From Solen grandis (lineage: Eukaryota; Mollusca; Bivalvia; Adapedonta; Solenidae): DNA of 64,000 nucleotides. The translations under genes were made by a program, and so were the position numbers. The notes under the pieces were generated by a model. The model searched no databases and was not told the origin of the DNA. It saw only the letters and a program-made list of their open reading frames with translations. Where the stretch lies: NCBI GenBank assembly GCA_021229015.1, contig CM037788.1, forward strand, positions 54,625,573-54,689,572, written 5' to 3'. The number at the start of each line of letters is the position of its first letter. The stretch's first letter is position 1. This document shows positions 37,860-49,419 of the stretch, piece by piece.

Positions 37860-37959
37860 NNNNNNNNNNNNNNNNNNNNNNNNNNNNNNNNNNNNNNNNN
37901 NNNNNNNNNNNNNNNNNNNNNNNNNNNNNNNNNNNNNNNNNNNNNNNNNNNNNNNNNNN
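37860..37959. other. Assembly gap (100 N)
   Basis: Exactly 100 N, a conventional placeholder of unknown true length. Frames spanning it are meaningless. Confidence 0.99.
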
Positions 37960-38681
37960 AAATTATCATATTCTTGTCAATTTTTGTTAAAAATTAGGAG
38001 CGTTGTCATATATATATGTAATATATATTGATTACAAAATGAAACACGCAGTTTTGATTCCTACCCTGATTGAAGTGAGGGTCCTCAAGAAACTTTAGAA
38101 AATACGAGAGAAAGATGAAACAATAAAACAATTTAAAAACAAATATAATCATTGTCGTTTCATGGAGTTACAAATACACAACATAAATGAGGAAACAAAC
38201 CCAAGCAAAAGATACAGGAGACGAATTAGCAGAACATCAATAAACTCTTTCGATGGTATATTACCGTATTTTATACTACTCATAGTCGAAGAAGAATGTA
38301 TAGATTCGTTAAGCACCCCTCACCCCGCCGTAAAATAAGATACGCCTGACACTGACACTTACGTGTCCTATGTGTCATTTGATTTATTTGCCAACAAAAC
38401 AAAATCTCTTAGGAAAATATAAGGGGAGAGCCATAACTGAGTTGCATGAATTTGTAACCCATCATCTTGTCTTTTGTTTGTTACAATATGTATTATAAAA
38501 AGTGAAAACAAAATATATTCAAAACGAAACAAATGAAACTTTTTTGCATGAATATTCCTGGGAATGCATAAATGGAAAATCATTTTTACACTTAATGTGC
38601 TATAAACAAAAATTAAATATGTGGAAAAGCTTTGAATTCAAATAATGTACGTTTTCATTTTACTCATCAAGGAAAACTTAC
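37960..38681. other. Likely intron or downstream part of the FAM20-like gene
   Basis: It follows a good splice donor (GTAAGT on the minus strand at 38681). The next FAM20 exon was not recognised here. It may lie beyond the gap and the duplicated block. Confidence 0.4.
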
Positions 38682-38844
38682 TAATTGTCATATAACGGTC
38701 TCCATGCGGCTTTATAAACATTTCTCATCTCGTTAGAAGGAAGGAAGGCCATCATTACGGCTTCTATCATATCGGGTTCTCCACAAAATGCCATTGAACG
38801 CTCACAATATTCGATGCAAGTCCCATAGAGACAAACTCTATGAT
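38682..38844 (-). CDS. FAM20: FAM20-like exon 'n+2'
   Basis: 163 bp, acceptor TTTACAG and donor GTAAGT. It encodes DHRVCLYGTCIEYCERSMA through WRPLYDN, and the last codon (TA_) is split. The apparent TAG at the end is exon TA plus the donor G, not a stop. The cysteine spacing (C-X4-C-X3-C and a later C) matches the FAM20 Cys-rich loop. Confidence 0.88.
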
Positions 38845-39995
38845 CTGTAAAAATTAACAATTATCCAGGGATGGGCATTTAGAATGCTATACATCTGAAC
38901 GTGATGAGTATACATATTATTATGTAATTCTGATTTTGACTGACGAAGACTTAATACGTTACATAACAGTTGGTTTCTGATCAACTTAACAGAAGGAAAT
39001 CAAGATGCAGGTTGAAATTACACATTAAAAATACCTGTTAAAATGATATGGTTAAAATTGCCAAATAACAAGATAATTTCTGATAAAGGTGCTCACCTTG
39101 CGATACGAAGAATGTCTGGGCTGTTTTGTTGGACACCATTTCTCTTATTTCCGTCAAATTTAAAAGTCGGCCGATTGCGGGAGGAACTCGGTAGAAACCA
39201 AGTAAACTGCAACATGGATCCCGTAATAAATGTAATATAGCCTAGAGAAATGTATGTTTAGATCTTTTTCTTTTTCAATAACAACTCTTCTCGTTAAAAT
39301 GGAGTTGAACTTACAGGCTCCATATTTTAGTCCTCAATAAATGTAATATAAAAAATAAATATCCCAATCACTTCTCCTACTTGTCATTCGTGTTAAAAGC
39401 AGCTGAAGAATGATAGAAATATTTAATAAGAGCGTGATTTCTCTGGAACAACGAATTTTAACATCATCATGTACTCTTCTCCTAGGAGTTAAAAGATGTC
39501 CCTCTTAAAATACTATACAGATGAAGACGATTATTTGGATGACTCACTTGCTGAAATTTATTTATGGGTTTCTTGGATGTACTATGTTATAGTTTTTGTA
39601 TCGTTTACATGTTTTATGACAAAATATTTCAATACAAAATCGATTGATAAAGGAACCGAAACCATCAAGATGTGGAGGCAATGCTGTTTGGAGGACCTCT
39701 TGTTCAATATTAAAAGTCAAAAGAACATCGAACTATTTTTATCTAAACTATTAACTTAGCAAGTTTGTTTTTTATTTATTTTGAAACGATTTGTCACTGA
39801 TAACTTGAATATTAGATACTTTTATCGAGGAGTTATGGATTTGATGTGAGTATAACTGCGCCAGTAATGTATACAAACCGATCAAGGTGAAACGCTGCTA
39901 TCTCTGCAAAGTGCCGCTCTGCTTGTTCATATGTCGACACAGACATATCCACGAGTTTCTTGCGATCGTTGGTATACAGTCCTTCACGACTAAAC
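38682..39995 (-). CDS. FAM20: FAM20-family secretory-pathway kinase, partial gene (three exons)
   Basis: Three minus-strand exons (39995-39879, 39206-39097, 38844-38682) join in phase across GT-AG introns of 672 and 252 bp. The encoded segment contains HFAEIAAFHLDR, then LLGFYRVPPAIGRLLN, then CLYGTCIEYCERSMAFCGEP and DMIEAVMMAFLPS. In FAM20 proteins these phrases run in this order: the acidic helix of the kinase N-lobe, the RVPP/GR motif, and the Cys-rich loop before the AAFLP-type motif. FAM20C phosphorylates secreted proteins in the Golgi; FAM20B phosphorylates xylose on proteoglycans; FAM20A is a pseudokinase. Which one this is cannot be settled. The catalytic C-lobe, the N-terminus and the signal anchor are not visible here. 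No stop or frameshift occurs in the exons. Confidence 0.88.
39097..39206 (-). CDS. FAM20: FAM20-like exon 'n+1'
   Basis: 110 bp, acceptor TTGCAG and donor GTGAGC. It encodes LLGFYRVPPAIGRLLN followed by LTEIREMVSNKTAQTFFVSQ. It starts in phase with the previous exon and ends with a single G that completes an Asp codon in the next exon. Confidence 0.88.
39207..39878 (-). other. Intron of the FAM20-like gene
   Basis: A 672-bp intron (GT...AG). An 87-codon plus-strand frame inside it (39496-39759) has no recognised domain and is regarded as chance. Confidence 0.75.
39879..39995 (-). CDS. FAM20: FAM20-like exon 'n'
   Basis: 117 bp, acceptor TTCAG before 39995 and donor GTTTGT from 39878. It encodes a segment starting FSREGLYTNDRKKLVD and ending AEIAAFHLD, with the last codon split (CG/T, Arg). 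The Glu residues of the AEIAAFH helix are present. The upstream exon was not found. Confidence 0.88.
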
Positions 39996-40824
39996 CTGAA
40001 CCACAAAAAAAAGCTTCCGATTATTAGATTATAAGTTATTTTTTGGAGAAGTAAAGCTGATTTTCTCTATCATCTCAATTTCAGCTTTTCTTTATTTTCT
40101 TCAAAATTTTGAAGGTTTTAAATTGTCATATGTATACACCAAAGGAATGAGCACTTAGCATGTTTGTCATCATTAGCACAGGATATGCTCATCAATTTCT
40201 TTCAATATGCAAAAGTGTGGTGTAATAGGATTTTAGATTTTTTTTTTTAAAAGGTAAACAAACCTCTGTTAAAAAAAATCATGGCTTTCTCGTTTTCTTT
40301 AAATATATTTTATTGAGCATTATGCGAACGATAAAGACCGGTATCCATGGTAACAAAATACGATAGAAAAGTGTACATGTAACTGGAATCATGCATTGTT
40401 TGATTTTTTTTTCATAATGTAGTAAGCACATGTTTTACATGATCTATTCAAAAAGAAAATAAGAAAAAAATAAAACAGGAAGAAATGATTGAAAAGAAAG
40501 CATAACTCTTAATTTCCTCCTACTTGCGATATAAATGAGGAAATGGCATGGAAAACGTGCAGGAATGCATGCTCCTGATTATTCATATATTTGGAGATGC
40601 TTCTTGAATAAAGGTCAAAATCGAGTGACATGTTCATATCATACTTTTAGGAGTTTTGCTTTTGTACAGTAAAGCGTGTCGGCCACTATTGATATTTATT
40701 CCATCAAATAAATCCAGTTAAGCTCTGCATACGTTGTCAATATAACTGTGAAACAGATTATGGCTATCAGATAATACGTATTATACCATGTCTTGGAAAA
40801 TCTTTTATTCAAATCAACAGTTTT

Positions 40825-40827
<3 letters not shown>

Positions 40828-40885
<58 letters not shown>
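40828..40885. repeat. (TA)n microsatellite
   Basis: About 28 TA dinucleotides; likely length-variable. Confidence 0.9.
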
Positions 40886-40888
<3 letters not shown>

Positions 40889-42844
40889 CAACATTAAGGT
40901 GACCATTATGAGTTTTTTTTAATAACTAGGGAGACCTCTATATAAAGGAGACCAAAGTCGGTCTCCTTAATATTTCAAAATTTAGTAAAAACTAATTTAC
41001 TTATTGAGACAGTTAGCTCAACACCGTAAGTGATTTTTGTTAAAGTAAGAAACATTGTAAGAATTTGTTTTTATTATTTTTTATTTTTGTATAAAAAAAA
41101 AAAAAAAAAAAAACCTTTTTATGATTTTTTTAAATGATATATCACGGCAAATATCTTATAAGTTTGAAAATAAAAAAACCCCATTAATTTGCTACCTCAT
41201 GGAATGAACATTTTTCTCTTTTCCAAAAATATACGTGTTTATTCTGCGGACACCACCGGGAACAAAGTCGGGTAAATGTAAATACATACATGTATATATC
41301 TATGTTCAATCATTTATTAAACACTTATTATTCCCAATTTGTATAACAATAAATAATTTTATTTATTCATTTTTTTTCCTTCTTTCTGTCTTTAAAAAAA
41401 AAGTTTAGATCTAGGTACCACATGGTGAAATAGAACAGTATGTAAAATGGTTTGAAGTCTTTTCTTATATGATGGTCTAACAAGTTTTCGGGGTATTAAC
41501 GAGATCGATCCATATTTGCATATCAAATATCATTAAAATTTTCATTTAATTAGAATAAAGGGGTGTAACAATAAATTTTGTCACTCCATTTGCACATTTG
41601 CGATCTTAAATTCATTTCGATCAAAACAGAGCAACGTTCATTCCAATGTAGGTCAACGGTGATGAAATACAAAGTTACTAACAAGAGTTCGGGGTATTTT
41701 CAAATTAAGTTAAACATACTCTGTTAGTTAAATATGCATCAAAATTCCATTTCAGGAAATTAATGCTGCTATGATTTGATATTTATAGAGCCTTTATTTC
41801 GTCTGAGATGCTGATCTGATTATTTTTTTCTGATTGGCATCCACGGTCGGAAAAAAGTTGCAACTTTATCCCACCCCTTTCAACGAACATTTTTTTCATT
41901 TTAACTTACTGACAGTTAATATTGATGACACATATGGATAACTGAAACATTTTTACACATATTCATCACAAAACATAAACTTTACACACCTTAAAAAGCT
42001 TCTCGCATAAGCTATTTTCCAACCCCTTAAAATTCATAAACAAATATCCACCATTTTTTTTTAATTCAAATTAAGCCATCATGTGACTTATTATCCGGGT
42101 AATTCATAACATTTAGTTTGCTGTCTGTGCAAAATACTAAACCTGTAAGTTGTTTTAACTTGAATAAAAAATATAAATGGATTTTTGTTTGAAAATATGT
42201 CAATTTAAATAATTCAGATGAGTTTGATCTACAAAATAGCTAATCAAATACGAGTTCGATATTTTAATGAGATGGACGTGCATCTTAAACAGTGTCCAGA
42301 ATTTACACAAGAAGTCACATGATGTCTTGATTTGAATATTAGAGCATGGTTGATATTTGTTTTGATCATATGGGACAACGAAAACAACTCGTCATATCAC
42401 GTTCTCATGCGCAAGCGGTATAAAAGTAAAATACCCCGAAAACTTGTTATACCCCGAAAACTGGTTAGTCAACCATACATGTATTCTTAAGTGTCAAAAT
42501 TAAAAAGACGAGTATAGCAGATCCGTGGTCGTTTGGTAAACCGAAGATATTCTAGAAATAAGAGAATGAAAAATTTAATAGATCTATAAAGGTCTTGGTA
42601 ACTGAGAAGGGTCGCACCCTCATCTATAACATTTTTTTTTATTATTTTCCGGGGTGGATGTCAATAGAGATTAAATTTAACGGTAGTATGAATGAAAGTA
42701 ACATTTTATGAACTTATAATTAAAAATATCGCAAAAATCAACGACCTCTCCACCACACCCATGTGAACAGCCCCTTCTTTCGGCTGCGCTATAGTGTAAC
42801 ATAGACGTCAGCTTTTTATACCGGCCCTTTCGTACCACGCGCCA

Positions 42845-42883
42845 AAATGGCCATGGCCGTCTACATGTCCTACGGGAAGCGAA
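42845..42883 (+). CDS. Possible first coding exon (weak)
   Basis: ATGGCCATGGCCGTC in a good Kozak context (GCGCCAAAATGG) encodes MAMAVYMSYGKRM and is followed directly by a donor-like GTTAGT. The ~100 bases upstream are unusually GC-rich for this window and contain a CRE-like GACGTCA (near 42807). This looks like a promoter plus first exon on the plus strand, but no downstream exon was identified and the protein is not recognised. Confidence 0.3.
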
Positions 42884-43089
42884 TGGTTAGTCAATTATGG
42901 ATTGTTTTGTATGGATGAAAATCAACGCCAAAATTATTTTACAATACAAATGTTTCAGTTGGTGATTCAATGGTGTGGCATATGATGAATATTGATTAAA
43001 ATCAAAATAAATTACTGACAAAGAGGTTTCATATCGATATCCTGGATCACAGGAACCTGCCATTCAGTCAAATAAAAAAAAAAAAAACT

Positions 43090-43826
43090 TTAAAAAAAAT
43101 CGACCCCTTCTATATATAAATAAACACCAGGAATGCAATGCCTTCCATACCCCACCCACCTCTCCGATACAGGAATAATTGTTTGGACAGCTTTACAAAG
43201 GATTTTTCTGGTCTGGACAATTAAAGGGGTTAATATCTCTCAAAATATATCCATACCATTAATATTTCGTGTTTAATACCACTGAAAAACATATCTCTAC
43301 CGCTAATTTCTCATGTCGTAGCAGCCATGACGTGACGTCACAGTTTTTACACCCAGCAGTGAAGGTAGAATTAAATATTATTATTTTATAAATTAGTTTT
43401 ATGTATGCAGTGTTCTCTACTTATCTTTCCAAATTGAAATTTAGAAAATCTATCTTATTTTATATGAATGCTGATTTTTAAATCACAAAAACAGAGTGGA
43501 AAAACCCAACAAGCGAGGTAACTCTTTCAAACTGTCTATAAACAAGTAAACTTACCTTCACTGCGGGTGTAAAACATGAAGTCATGTCATGGCTACAACG
43601 ACATGAGAAATTATCTCTAGAGTTGTGTTTTTCAGAGGTATAAAACACGAAACATTACCGGTAAGGATATATTTTGAAAGATAATTAACCCCTTTTATTG
43701 TCCAGACCAGAAAAATCCTTTGTAAAGCTGTCCAAACAATTATTCCTGTATCGGAGAGGTGGGTGGGGTATGGAAGGCATTGCATTCCTGGTGTTTATTT
43801 ATATATAGAGAGGTCGATTTTTTTTA
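43090..43826. mobile_element. Fold-back (long-TIR) element
   Basis: The left arm (43090-43367, 278 bp) and right arm (43553-43826, 274 bp) are inverted copies around a 185-bp spacer. The outer ends are AAAAAATCGACCCC and GAGGTCGATTTTTT. Shared internal marks include GCAATGCCTTCCATACCCCA and GACAGCTTTACAAAGGATTT. No transposase. The small frames at 43582-43941 come from the arms. Confidence 0.8.
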
Positions 43827-44534
43827 TATTTTTTTACTGAATATCGGTGTCCTGTGCCTGGACATAGATCTATCCAGTTCTCGACAGCATAAGAACTATG
43901 AACAAAACGATCCCTCACTTTTATCTAAAATTTATCATTAAATGCATCAATATCTTCCCTACAAATATAATTAATTTTCAATGGTATTCAAAAACAAATT
44001 AAAAAAATAACTATCAAAATCCAATAGAAAAACCGAAACGCTCAGTCACCGAAACGCTATATGTAATCACCGAAACGCACTTACCATATTTGTATAGAGG
44101 CATATTTAATATGCATTTGATTTAAAGTACAAATGGATAATTAAGTTCATATATGTATTTAATACCAGGTATTTATTAACAATAAACGTAAACTGTATTT
44201 GATATTTACCCAGTAAAGCAGTGTACTGAGTCTCAAACTGCCCGCAGCGGTTACTTCCCCTTATCTGTACAGTAATCACTGCCACCAAGCATATCACATG
44301 ACATTTGGAATACGCGAGACGGTTCGACAAAATGGCGTATTCTATACATAAAACTAGCAAGTTCTCTTATCATAAAAGGCCTTTTGAGGTCTAGTGAATT
44401 TCTACTGTTGTGTATTGCATATGTGCTTTACCTACGGTTACTAGCGATCGATTCTGATATTTAATGTATTGTTTTGACTTGAATTTAACCAGATTTGATA
44501 ATTTTTTTCAATATTGACTGGGGCGATTTACAGT
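43827..44534. other. Non-coding stretch
   Basis: It contains a short direct repeat of CACCGAAACGC (near 44047 and 44068). No gene recognised. Confidence 0.5.
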
Positions 44535-45233
44535 CTATAACCAAATCCAAAAGATATTTCTGCGAACTGGACTTTCTTGTATGATAGCAGGGTTAGTAAG
44601 TCCTAGTATGTCAGGCAATGTCTTCATTTGGTAGCAAGTCAGTATTCCACTTAATGCTACAAATGGAACATCTGTAAATATTGCAGGAAGTGTTTTCAGT
44701 TTCTTAAAAGCTTTCCTGAATTCTTCGCCCTGCAATATAATTAGAGTTGATGCTATTAAACACAGTATATTTCAGTTTTAATTTGAAATAAATTCTTAAA
44801 GGGTATAAAGCAAACTGTAATTGATGGCATATTTACACACATCATTAAGCAAATCCAATCAAAGTACCTAAATTGAAAAGAATTATGTTTGTAAATTTCA
44901 AAAATGATAGAGTAGAGACCTTCTTCTATTCCTTTAAAATCAATATATGGCTGAATGTCACTAAAGGGCAGGATAAGGGAAGATATGCCATAATCCTTCA
45001 ATTGTTTCAGCTGGTCCTCTTGAATGAAATCAACAATACTGTGGTTCTGCTGTACCCCCTCCTCTTCATAATGCCTGGTAGCAACTAGTATATGATACTC
45101 TTACCATATCCAACTGGTAAATTTACAATTAAATCTCTTCCCTCAGTAATAATTTTCAAACAATCTAATTTTTCTGTTTTAAAATAATGGATGGATTTAA
45201 GTCATAAACAGATTCTTTTATAAGTTGTTCCAT
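44535..45233 (-). pseudogene. RecQ-like DNA helicase pseudogene, N-terminal part
   Basis: From an ATG at 45233 (minus) the frames give a RecQ-type start, then the Walker A phrase NLPVGYGKS (45123-45097). A stop codon follows six codons after the Lys (45087-45085), and then a frameshift. After that come DQLKQLKDYGISSL and a YSIIFE segment, corresponding to the region after motif Ia. The 44722-44535 part (GEEFRKAFKKLKTLPAIF through TNPAIIQESPVRRNIF) matches the region after the DEAH box. The DEAH block itself is missing; only about 150 bp, with a TTGCAG acceptor-like site, separates the parts. RecQ proteins are ATP-dependent 3'-5' helicases. Several breaks make this a relic. Confidence 0.72.
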
Positions 45234-45562
45234 ATTTTGATATTTATGTTTGTTTACATTGGTTACGTTACAGTAGCGTTATTTTTACGATGTTGCAGTA
45301 GAAAATAGTCTCTAAACTAATACATGTATATTATTATTTATTTTACTCTTTTTTTTATTTATTTTTTATTTATACATCATAATCAATATTATATAAATGA
45401 TAGAAAACTAAACTGATGCATAGAAACAGTTTCTTAACAATTCTTAAAAAAAAATTAAAAAATGTGTATTTATCAGAAATTCGGATAAATGACATTGTTG
45501 TGGCAGAGATCTATGCCAAAGAATGAAGGGGAGATAACTGCGTAGAGATTGACAGAGTCTAT
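45234..45562. other. Non-coding stretch
   Basis: AT-rich region upstream of the helicase relic; no promoter or element recognised. Confidence 0.5.
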
Positions 45563-46018
45563 TGGACTAAGACCACAATTACCTGCCCTTGTATCCGGAT
45601 GTGCCTACACAGAAAATAGTGACCCTATTTAATGCTGAATTAAGGTGAGTTTTTGACTGAAAGACATGCAATAAAGGATTAAAATCTATAGAACACAGTT
45701 AAAATAGTCATAAAATGCCCAATTTGGAGGCCTTATTGCACAACAACCTTAAAAGTTGAGCATTACTGAGAGGGGAATTTTTGAGAAAATTGGTGTGAAA
45801 TGGCCGACCGGTGCACTAAATTCATACGTATGTTATTTAACCTTAAATAGGTCAAAAAGTAGTCGGGTGACCCCATGTTTAAAATGTACAGAATTATTTC
45901 TCTTGAATAGATCTATCTATTGAGGGTAAGTTTGGATGTCAGTTTCCCTTACAGAAATTGTCATTTGCATATATGCTTATATAGAACATATAGTAAAATT
46001 AATTGTGGTTTTATTCCT
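45563..46018. mobile_element. MITE-like element, copy 2
   Basis: Inverted copy of 16939-17400. The left end TGGACTAAGACCACAATTA and the right end ending AATTGTGGTTTTATTCC are imperfect inverted repeats. The interior shares GCCCAATTTGGAGGCCTTAT and other blocks with copy 1. Confidence 0.7.
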
Positions 46019-47337
46019 GATATTGGAATAGGTGAGTCGTAAGATTTGCATATACGTGAAAATTACTAAAATCATGACTTGTGGTACGTGAACTACATAT
46101 TATAGAACAGAACATATAATTTATTTTGTTCAGTGTGATCAGGGTCTCTATAGTATTAAGGAGACCCTGGTGTGATATAGGGCTATTATAAAATATTATA
46201 ATAGCAGGGGAGCAGAATTAGGAAAGTGAAGTTTTATATTTTATTTCAGAAAGCCTCGTGTAAAGAAGTTTTACTAACAATGATTTTAATCTTACTGATT
46301 TACACCCTATACATAAAGAGTTTATGGTTGTTATTACTATAAGTACAAGTCTGTCATGAAGATAAACGACTATGTGATTTCTGATGGGTGATGAATTCCT
46401 ATATAACAAGACAATGATAAGCATTTCTTAATTGTTTTTTTTTGTTGTTTTTTTTTGTTTTGTTTGTTGTTGTTTAACTTATTAAAAAGCATTTCTGGTC
46501 TATTTGAGCATTTACAGAAACATGTTTTCAGGACGCTGAGATTGGACTGCTAAATACAATAATTGGAAGAAAGAAAATTGATATGATATAATTTTTGATT
46601 TATAATAATAATTTTATAATTATAATGATTTGGAGGGATTTGGAGGGAAATATATATATATGAAAATTACGTAGAGAGGGAGAGACTGAAAACAGTAATG
46701 AAAGTAACAGTACAATAATCGGTTTTATAATCATATCCAGCACCGTTCAACCGGATATTTACCGACACTCATTTTTACGAATATTTCAGACAGATAGATG
46801 GTTGCCAGTGATTGTCACAAATTATCTTGCATTTCTCCGAAATTCTCAAACGGAGATTGGAAATTTTATGATAATAACTTGAAAGCAGAGTCAAAGTTGT
46901 CAGTCGTTCCAGCGTTTTTTTTGTTCCGTCAAGCTTCATTTAGCAGGTGATGTCTTCTTGAAATAATGCTTTAAATCTTATAATTAGGGATTTCCTTTAG
47001 ATAGCATCATACTTGATGAAGATGAGAAGATAAAATATAAAACTATAAAAAATAGCATCGTGGTTACCCACTGAAACGATGTATTGATGGTTTTCATAGG
47101 CATATCCTGCATCGTCATTCTCAAGTATCAATACAGTAAGTGATTGTGAGAGAGTTCTATTATGAAGTAAAATACAGGGGGGGAAACACGAAAAATGATA
47201 AAGAGAGGGAGAGGCACCAAAATTACAAATACATCATTGGATACGCACATACGCATATATTTAAGTGTTGACAAGTATATAAACAGGAACCTGTAAAAAT
47301 GAAGGTCAGCCACGTTGAGACAAAAGAAATATACATG
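46019..47337. other. Non-coding stretch
   Basis: It holds a T/G-rich tract (46432-46470). A short inverted pair AGGGTCTCTATAGTATT / AGGAGACCCT lies near 46140-46170. No gene supported. Confidence 0.45.
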
Positions 47338-48238
47338 CAGTGAAACCTCGTTAGTCCGGGCTCCATTATTCCGGAAACCTCGCCATCCGGACCCTTTTCT
47401 CTTGGAACGGATTTCCACAACGTAAAAATGATTCGATAATACGGAAATTCGCGTTCCGGATCCGGACATCCATTTTGGGAACCAATCTTCCATTTGCTAT
47501 TTAAAATGACTCGATAATCCGGGTACCAGTTCAGACTGGATTTCCCACCTACTATTTTTAGACATCATTCGGACTACTCTTTGCGCGTGACTGTTATAGA
47601 AGTGTCACCTGCAGATTGTTTACACATAGCCGCGAGCGCTTCACACTAATCAGTCCAGAGAACAGGGGGCAATTAAGGGCTGGTATAGCCGCAAGCTACA
47701 TATATAACTAGCGAGTGAAGAAGGTAAAATTTATTCCCAGCAGCAGCAGATGTATGCTGTAAAAAGAGACAGAAAAGCCAACCATCCTTTAGATCGTCTT
47801 TTGTTCATATGTTTTGTTTTCAGTGCGTACATTTAATATTCATTTGTTTGTGACTGTTTTGGCTTAAATAATTAAATCCAATTCATTTTGCTCACGAATC
47901 AATTATGCTGTCACCTACTTAAGGTGTCTTTTTCTTCTCTTAAAGAATGCTGATGTCAAGGATGGATTTAAATAAAATTAAACCATCATTTGTAAACATC
48001 AATTTAAATACATAATCATATATAGTCCTTAGCATATAATTTTAAATATAATTATTATTAATGGAAAACAAACATACACACACATACACACACACACAGT
48101 GTACAATGAGAAAGTATGAAAGAAAGAAAGAAAGAAAAAAGAAGAAGAGATATATGGATTGATTCATTAATACGGAAAATTCATTAATCCGGAAATTTAA
48201 ACAAGGACCAAAGTGTCCGGACTAATGAGGTTTCACTG
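47338..48238. mobile_element. pogo/Tigger-like non-autonomous DNA transposon
   Basis: The left end CAGTGAAACCTCGTTAGTCC and right end GGACTAATGAGGTTTCACTG are inverted repeats of about 22 bp with two mismatches. The subterminal GATAATCCGG-type motifs recur (near 47435, 47512 and 48195). CAGTGAAACCTC ends are typical of pogo/Tigger elements (Tc1/mariner superfamily). No transposase frame remains in the 901 bp. TA duplications are not directly adjacent, so the target site has changed. A GAAA tract lies at 48115-48140. Confidence 0.75.
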
Positions 48239-49419
48239 AGTACACACATTATTTATTTATTTTTTTTTTCTTCTATTTTTATAGCTTATGTATTTCCAAA
48301 CATTCAATTTCAACACAAGCAATGACAGTTGATCACTTATGTATACACACGCGCGCACATTTTCATTAATCTACAACTGAAGACATTATCTATAGGCGTT
48401 TAACCAAATTAAACAGTTTCAGTTTCAGTTATCTATAAAGAATGGGAAATAAGAAATAATCCTATATATGAAAAATGAAAACAAACACGGAATTAAAAGG
48501 TACAGCTGCCACATTAAGTTTCACAAAAATGGATTAGAACTGGGTGTGTCAAACGATAATTTTAGGGATGGCAATGCGCTGATCTCTGCCAAGCAACTAT
48601 GACGTTACTAAGAAAACCATATTTTATTTCACGGGAGGGGTACACATCTAATTTGCTCATTAAAATTACAATATACATGTATAGACCTAGTGCACTTGTC
48701 ATAAATATGACTTCTAAAATAAAGAAATGAGAACACTTTTCCGCAAACATTTTTAACACCTTTCGTACAATATACATTCACAGTTTACAAAATTACACCT
48801 TTAAGACATTCCTTTCACTGGACGATATGAAAAAAATACTTTGACCGACTGTGTACAACCAACAATTGTCTTTTTACAAAATATACTGTAATTGAAGTAA
48901 CTAACAAATAACAAATGCATTAACATTGATATTTCGCTGCCGTCTTTCATTCGTCTAACTGCAGATTATCATGTTATGGAAGTGCTCCCTTTCAATATCT
49001 TATTTTCTATCCAAGTAATTTCTTATTCTTTTGCATCTTTTTTTTTCTGGTCAAAGCAAAATGTGTAGCGTAAAAACAGCTTTTTATCTTTATAAATTTT
49101 GAGAGTACACTTTTAATGCGTTATTTGAGCAAGGTTATAAAAATCTGGAAATGCGGCTCATAACAAGTCTATACCATTAAAAGATATACAAATTATCTTA
49201 TGAGTATTGTTAAAGATTGTTAATGTTAATAAACCAAAATAATGTTTTCTGAAAAAGGCGGACAAAACAAAAAGGATATGAAATTCATGTATCAGAGTAT
49301 ATATGATACCCTAGCAGGCCAAACTTAAAAGGCAATTTACAAATTAAAATCAGATCTTTATAAGCCTACCGGAATTCCATAAAACATCATTGGAATGATT
49401 TGATAAACTTTTTGTTCCA
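48239..49419. other. Non-coding stretch
   Basis: AT-rich; no gene or element ends recognised. Confidence 0.5.

Larger units (their letters stand above)
39996..43089. other. Probable long intron / intergenic DNA upstream of the FAM20 exons
   Basis: AT-rich. It holds a long (TA)n tract (40828-40885) and a poly(A) tract (41093-41113). A block near 41211-41275 (minus) reads as a short exon-like peptide but lacks an acceptor. No FAM20 exon was recognised. Confidence 0.4.

Noticed and set aside
37695..38031. Frames across the N gap
   Set aside because: They contain unknown residues from the 100-N placeholder.
38682..38684. Stop codon ending the FAM20-like exon
   Set aside because: The TAG is formed by the exon's last two bases and the G of a consensus GTAAGT donor, so the exon most likely splices onward.
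39496..39759. 87-codon plus-strand frame with a hydrophobic segment
   Set aside because: It lies inside an intron of the FAM20-like gene on the opposite strand and has no family resemblance.
41211..41275. Minus-strand exon-like peptide (PDFVPGGVRRINTYIF) before a GTAGCA donor
   Set aside because: No acceptor in the right place and no recognised family; too short to call.
47128..47493. Longest minus-strand open frame in its region (121 codons)
   Set aside because: It runs across the end of the pogo-like element into flanking DNA and has no recognisable domain; chance frame.
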